Below are positions 60,059 through 64,000 of a DNA stretch of 64,000 nt, one piece after another. The position numbers and the translations under genes are program-made. Below the pieces are notes generated by a model. The model saw only the letters and a list, made by a program, of their open reading frames with translations, was not told where the DNA came from and ran no database searches. The stretch is from Novosphingobium acidiphilum DSM 19966 (GTDB lineage: Bacteria > Pseudomonadota > Alphaproteobacteria > Sphingomonadales > Sphingomonadaceae): NCBI RefSeq assembly GCF_000429005.1, contig NZ_AUBA01000010.1, positions 62,001 to 126,000 of the forward strand, given 5' to 3'. How positions within the stretch are numbered: the stretch's first letter is position 1; every line of letters begins with the position of its first letter.

Positions 60059-61384
60059 TCATCCGTCCAGCGTGGGTGCCTGTGGCGCATGCTTGATGCG
60101 GCTGGCCAGCAGCTTGTCGATCTTGCGCCCGTCCATGTCGATCACTTCAAAGCGCCAGCCCTGGCTGGTGAAATGTTCGCCTTCGTGCGGCAGCTTTTTC
60201 AGCACCGACAGGGCAAACCCGGCCACGGTTGCGTAATCGCGGGTCTCGGGCAGGTCGATGTTGAGCCGGTCGGCCATGGCATCGGCGGGCAGCGCGCCCG
60301 AAATCAGCAAAGACGCATCCTCGCGCTCGATCATCATCGGCGTGTCGCCGTCATCGCCATGGGCAACGAATGTGCCGGCAATCGCGTCGAGCAGGTCAGC
60401 CGGGGTGACGATCCCTTCAAGATGGCCATATTCATCGTGGACCAGCGCCAGCGGCACTTCGGCCAGCTGGATCTGGCGCAGGGCATCCATCGCGTCGAGC
60501 TGGTCGGGCACGATCGCGGGTTTTTTCATCAAACGGGCCAGATCGGCGGATTCGCCGCGCACCAGCGCCTGCAACACATCGCGCACGCGCACCACGCCGA
60601 CCACGCTATCCACCGAACCCTCTGCCACCAGCAGCAGCGAATGCGGGCACGCGGCGATCGCATCGCGCAAATCGCCACCCCCGGACTGGCGATCGATCCA
60701 GTGCAGTTCGGTGCGCGGGGTCATCACGTCGCGCACCGGACGTTCGGCCAGCCGCATCACGCTGGTCATCAATGCGCGTTCGTCTTCTTCGATGACGCCC
60801 GACCGGGTCGCCTCGGCAAAGATCATCTCCAGCTCTTCGGTGGTCACGTCGTGCGAACCGGCGCCGTTCATGCCGGCCAGCCGCAGCACCAGTGTGGACG
60901 ATTCATCCAGCAACCACACCAGCGGTGCGGCCACTTGCGCCACGATCGCCATCGGGCGCGCGGCCACCACCGCAATCGCCTCGGCCGAACGCAGCGCCAG
61001 TTGCTTGGGCACCAGTTCGCCGATCACCAGGCTGAGATATGTGGTGACCGCGATGACCAGCGCAAACCCCGCTTCGGGGGCAAGATGCGCAGGCACGCCA
61101 AGCGCTGCCAGCCGTTCGCCCATCGGGCCGCCCAGCCGTGATCCGGAAAAGGCGCCGGCGATGATGCCCACCAGCGTTATGCCGATCTGCGCGGTGGACA
61201 AAAGCTTGCCCTGATCGCTGGCCAGATCGAGCGCCAGCGTGGCGCTGACCGATCCGGCTTCGGCGCGCATCTTCAATCGCGCCGGACGCGCCGAAACGAT
61301 TGCCAGCTCTGACATCGAAAACAGGCCGTTGAGCACGACCAGAGCGCCAATGATGACGACGTCGGTCCAGGGAAAAGGTGTCAC
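60059..61384 (-). CDS. Hemolysin C/CorC family protein (CNNM/TlyC type)
   Basis: The 441-residue protein has an N-terminal DUF21/CNNM membrane domain with about four helices (residues 1-190). A pair of CBS domains follows (about 205-330, starting ERPVRDVMTPRTELHWIDRQ), then a C-terminal CorC_HlyC domain (about 345-425, ending in EGEHFTSQGWRFEVIDMDGR). Members act in Mg2+/Co2+ efflux or homeostasis. It is not a toxin despite the old family name. Together with the NRAMP-related protein at 11464 it suggests metal control, although the two genes are far apart. Confidence 0.9.
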   Translation of the reverse strand: MTPFPWTDVVIIGALVVLNGLFSMSELAIVSARPARLKMRAEAGSVSATLALDLASDQGKLLSTAQIGITLVGIIAGAFSGSRLGGPMGERLAALGVPAHLAPEAGFALVIAVTTYLSLVIGELVPKQLALRSAEAIAVVAARPMAIVAQVAAPLVWLLDESSTLVLRLAGMNGAGSHDVTTEELEMIFAEATRSGVIEEDERALMTSVMRLAERPVRDVMTPRTELHWIDRQSGGGDLRDAIAACPHSLLLVAEGSVDSVVGVVRVRDVLQALVRGESADLARLMKKPAIVPDQLDAMDALRQIQLAEVPLALVHDEYGHLEGIVTPADLLDAIAGTFVAHGDDGDTPMMIEREDASLLISGALPADAMADRLNIDLPETRDYATVAGFALSVLKKLPHEGEHFTSQGWRFEVIDMDGRKIDKLLASRIKHAPQAPTLDG

Positions 61385-61565
61385 AGTCGCGTCCGCTAGC
61401 AGATTTTCGCGCTTTGGCGAAGTGCGTTGCGGATTGTCATGATCGGCTTGTTCGGATTCAGTTCAGGATGCCCCCGGCTATTCACTGCCAACTGGCGGCA
61501 CAGGCTGGAAAACCGGTGCACACCGGGGCATTGTCGGTGGCGCATCGTGCAAGAGGGTATGGGTC

Positions 61566-62255
61566 ATGACACTACGTCGGGTATGGATGTCTGCGCTGTG
61601 CGGCGTATCGCTGATTGCCACGTCGGCCTGTGTGACCGACCCCAACACCGGCCACAGGAAAGTGTCGCGCACCGCGATCGGCGCGACCGCAGGTGTGGTT
61701 GGCGGGCTGGTGATCGGGGGATTGCTGGGCGGGGGTACCGGGCGCATTCTGGGCGCGGGGATCGGTGGGCTGGCCGGCGCCTCGGTCGGTTATACCATGG
61801 ACAAGCAGATCAAGGAGCTGAAGGAACAGACCGCCGGCAGCGGGGTCGATATCAAGCCGGTCGATGATGGCCAGGCGATCCTGGTCAATCTGCCCAGCGG
61901 GGTGACCTTTGACACCGACAGCACCGTGATCAAGCCCGCGTTTCGCGACACGCTCGATACCGTTTCGACCAGCCTGAACAAGTATCCCAATTCGTTGATC
62001 GATGTGTATGGCCACACCGATTCGACCGGCACCGATCCCTATAACCAGACGCTGTCCGAAAACCGCGCCCGCGTGGTGGCCGATTACCTGACGGGCAGGG
62101 GTGTAAACCCGGCGCGCATCCGCAGCACCGGCTTTGGCAAGACACAGCCGGTGGCGAGCAACGACACGCCCGAAGGCCGCGCCGCCAACCGCCGCGTGGA
62201 AATCAAGATCGTGCCCGTTACGCAGGACGATGTGGCAAGGGCAAAGGGGCAATAA
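61566..62255 (+). CDS. OmpA-family lipoprotein (YiaD-like)
   Basis: The 229-residue protein has a lipobox ATSAC at residues 18-22. A glycine-zipper stretch follows (AGVVGGLVIGGLLGGGTGRI and AGIGGLAGASVGY). The C-terminal OmpA/peptidoglycan-binding domain contains LIDVYGHTDSTG and SENRARVVADYLTGRGV. It should anchor to the outer membrane and bind peptidoglycan. It is divergent from the CorC-type gene with a 181-base gap. Confidence 0.92.
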   Translation: MTLRRVWMSALCGVSLIATSACVTDPNTGHRKVSRTAIGATAGVVGGLVIGGLLGGGTGRILGAGIGGLAGASVGYTMDKQIKELKEQTAGSGVDIKPVDDGQAILVNLPSGVTFDTDSTVIKPAFRDTLDTVSTSLNKYPNSLIDVYGHTDSTGTDPYNQTLSENRARVVADYLTGRGVNPARIRSTGFGKTQPVASNDTPEGRAANRRVEIKIVPVTQDDVARAKGQ

Positions 62256-62378
62256 GCCTGCAGCCCGTTGCGGGCGGGGGGGCTGCACAAAGGCGCAGAA
62301 GCCCGGGCAATCTGCCAGGGGCGTCTTGACGCGCGGGGCCCCGGGCTGGCATCCGGCGGCTGCGTCAAGGAGACCCGC

Positions 62379-63392
62379 ATGTCCATCACCGCCCGCCCGA
62401 TCAATGGCCGCAAAACCAACCCCATCGGGCTGGGCTGCATGTCGCTCAGCTGGGCCTATGGCCCGCGTCCGAGCGATGCATACGGCATTGCGCTGCTGCA
62501 CCGCGCGATCGAACTGGGCTATGACCATCTCGACACTGCCCGGCTCTATGGCCAGGGCCATAACGAAACCCTGGTGGGCCAGGCGCTGAAGGGCCGCCGC
62601 GACAAAGTCTTCCTTGCCAGCAAGATGGGCATTTTCGCCAGCGGCGAAAAGCGCGGGATCGATTGCAAGCCGCAGACTATCCGCGAACAGCTGGAGGTGT
62701 CGTTGCGCCTGCTGCAAACCGATCACATCGACCTGTATTACATGCACCGCCGCGATTTCACCGTGCCGATCGAAGATTCGGTGGGTGCGATGGCCGACCT
62801 GATCCAGGAAGGGAAGATGGGCGCGATCGGCCTGTCCGAAATGTCGGCCGACACGCTGCGCCGTGCGGCTGCGGTGCACCCGATCGCCGCGATGCAGACC
62901 GAATATTCGCCGTGGACACGCCAGGCCGAGATCGCGGTGATCGACGCCTGCCGTGAACTGGGCACGACGTTTGTCGCGTTTTCGCCGGTCGGGCGCGGTG
63001 CTCTGGCCAATGGCGTGGGCGACGTGGCAGCGCTTGGCGAAGGCGATCTGCGCCCCGGCATGCCCCGCTTTCAGGGCGCCAACTGGGCGCACAACCTGGA
63101 TCTGGTGCACCGGTTCAACGCCCTGGCAGCAGACGCGGGGGTGACCCCTGCGCAGCTGTCGCTGGCCTGGGTGCTGGCGCAGGGGGACCATATCGTGGCT
63201 ATCCCCGGCACCAAGAATATTGCCCACCTGGAAGAAAACATCGCGCATTGGAACTGGCAGATCCCGGCTGCCATGGCCGCCGAGGTCGATGCGCTGATCA
63301 ACCACCAGACGGTCGCCGGGCACCGCTATTCGGCGATGATGCAGGCAACGATCGACACCGAGGACTTTGCGGAGCACTTCGAACTGGTGTAA
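62379..63392 (+). CDS. Aldo/keto reductase
   Basis: The 337-residue NADPH-type oxidoreductase has the AKR tetrad: DTARLYG (Asp/Tyr), ASKMG (Lys) and LYYMHRRD (His). The cofactor-binding end contains VAIPGTKNIAHLEENI. It belongs to the AKR13/YakC-like branch, which reduces small aldehydes or acts on diverse carbonyls; the substrate is unknown. AAGGAG sits eight bases before ATG 62379. The gene following at 63450 is likely cotranscribed. Confidence 0.9.
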   Translation: MSITARPINGRKTNPIGLGCMSLSWAYGPRPSDAYGIALLHRAIELGYDHLDTARLYGQGHNETLVGQALKGRRDKVFLASKMGIFASGEKRGIDCKPQTIREQLEVSLRLLQTDHIDLYYMHRRDFTVPIEDSVGAMADLIQEGKMGAIGLSEMSADTLRRAAAVHPIAAMQTEYSPWTRQAEIAVIDACRELGTTFVAFSPVGRGALANGVGDVAALGEGDLRPGMPRFQGANWAHNLDLVHRFNALAADAGVTPAQLSLAWVLAQGDHIVAIPGTKNIAHLEENIAHWNWQIPAAMAAEVDALINHQTVAGHRYSAMMQATIDTEDFAEHFELV

Positions 63393-63449
63393 ACACCGGG
63401 TCATCAGGCGCCTCGGGCCACGCGAACCGCAATTCGCAGGAGCAGGGAT

Positions 63450-63770
63450 ATGGGTGACATGGTGATCGCGGCCTATCGACCCAAGCCGGGGCACGATCAG
63501 GCCTTGCTTGCCCTGGTGCGTGATCACGTGCCCGATCTGCGTCGCTGGGGCCTTGCCACCGATCGCCCGGCGCTGGCCATGCGCGCAGCCTGTGGCACGA
63601 TCATCGAAGTGTTCGAATGGCGCGATGGTGCCATCGCCACCGCGCACCAGCATCCCGACGTGCTGGCGATGTGGGCGCGCTATGCCGAGGTATGCGACTA
63701 TGTGCCATTGCGCGATCTGGCCGAGGCGGCGCAGTTGTTCGCGCAGTTTGCCCCGATCGATCTGGATTAG
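63450..63770 (+). CDS. Small hypothetical protein, ABM/dimeric alpha-beta barrel-like
   Basis: The 106-residue protein begins MGDMVIAAYRPKPGHDQALL and continues ALVRDHVPDLRRWGLATDRP. It later reads ACGTIIEVFEWRDGAIATAH, a pattern similar to the short dimeric alpha-beta barrel proteins of the antibiotic-biosynthesis-monooxygenase type. No catalytic residues can be assigned. The GGAG motif (CAGGAGCAGGGAT) precedes the ATG. It follows the aldo/keto reductase gene by 57 bases. Confidence 0.65.
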   Translation: MGDMVIAAYRPKPGHDQALLALVRDHVPDLRRWGLATDRPALAMRAACGTIIEVFEWRDGAIATAHQHPDVLAMWARYAEVCDYVPLRDLAEAAQLFAQFAPIDLD

Positions 63771-63791
63771 GTCGCTCGGGCCTGACCGGAC

Positions 63792-64000
63792 TCAGTGCAC
63801 GAAGCGGGCCACCACGTCGCGGTACGACCGGCTGACTTTTACCTCGGCGCCCGATTGCAGCACCAGAAAGCATTCGCCGTTGGTGTGGGGGCGGACCTGC
63901 CGGACCTGATCAAGGTTGACGATCTTTGACCGGTGCACGCGCTGGAACACGCGCGGGTCCAGCCGGCGCTCGAGATCCTTCATGGTTTCGCGCAGGATCA
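63792..64000 (-). CDS. LytTR-type response regulator, C-terminal fragment
   Basis: The last 68 residues are visible and the gene continues beyond the window. They form a LytTR DNA-binding domain: LERRLDPRVFQRVHRSKIVN, then LDQVRQVRPHTNGECFLVLQ and KVSRSYRDVVARF. The SKIVNLDQV and VSRSYRD motifs are diagnostic. Such proteins regulate transcription in two-component systems. Whether a receiver domain or membrane sensor is attached cannot be seen. Confidence 0.9.
   Translation of the reverse strand, partial: ILRETMKDLERRLDPRVFQRVHRSKIVNLDQVRQVRPHTNGECFLVLQSGAEVKVSRSYRDVVARFVH

Noticed and set aside
60059..61384. Hemolysin toxin
   Set aside because: The protein has DUF21, CBS and CorC_HlyC domains of ion-homeostasis proteins and is not a secreted lysin.

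Overview
The window is high-GC chromosomal DNA from an alphaproteobacterium, most likely of the order Sphingomonadales (Novosphingobium/Sphingomonas-like). This rests on the protein families present: MipZ, a DUF3035 lipoprotein after lspA, a TonB-ExbB-ExbD-ExbD cluster, RpoB/RpoC of alphaproteobacterial length and several secreted hypotheticals of the sphingomonad type. No rRNA gene is present to fix the genus. Gene density is high. Nearly all genes look like core metabolism, and no prophage, insertion sequence, CRISPR array or defence island is visible.

Layout. 0-4.2 kb: the 3' end of an RND efflux pump, a DUF445 membrane protein, an acetyltransferase, a DJ-1/PfpI protein and a CPA1 antiporter. 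4.3-8.3 kb: groES-groEL under a CIRCE operator, with the promoter embedded in the end of a MATE exporter gene, then a cytochrome c lipoprotein. 8.5-12.8 kb: an ExaC-like aldehyde dehydrogenase, an MFS transporter and a divergent NRAMP-related transporter. 12.9-23.4 kb: rplJ-rplL on the minus strand, divergent from rpoB-rpoC on the plus strand. The roughly 900-bp hub between them holds both promoters, a structured rplJ leader and a small possible membrane-protein gene containing a 15-bp tandem repeat. 23.4-27.8 kb: TM2 protein, class II fructose-bisphosphatase, homoserine dehydrogenase and two secreted hypotheticals. 28.2-30.9 kb: tonB-exbB-exbD1-exbD2. 31-36 kb (minus): an Lhr-like helicase, then phosphohexomutase, membrane J-protein and MipZ overlapping each other.

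36.1-42.9 kb: panC, a class II aldolase-family protein, an orphan [2Fe-2S] molybdo-hydroxylase subunit, arsC, an M14 peptidase, galE, a 41-residue rpmJ and a HAD phosphatase. 43.0-43.3 kb: a decayed GIY-YIG nuclease remnant bracketed by inverted 23-bp REP-like palindromes. 43.3-50.9 kb: pgeF-pepN, an M48 protease, an SDR protein, an EamA exporter, threonine aldolase and tRNA-Thr. 51.1-55.0 kb: gpmA-purE-purK-folA-ribF, tightly packed. 55.1-60.0 kb: a degenerate GDPD-like protein, then ileS-lspA-DUF3035. 60.0-64.0 kb: a CorC/HlyC-type protein, an OmpA-like lipoprotein, an aldo/keto reductase, a small hypothetical and the C-terminus of a LytTR regulator.

The strongest leads for something new are the GIY-YIG/REP-like cassette remnant, the divergent rplJL/rpoBC arrangement with its small repeat-containing gene, the NRAMP-like transporter that has lost signature metal ligands, and the GDPD-like protein lacking catalytic residues. 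No complete new multi-gene system is evident.
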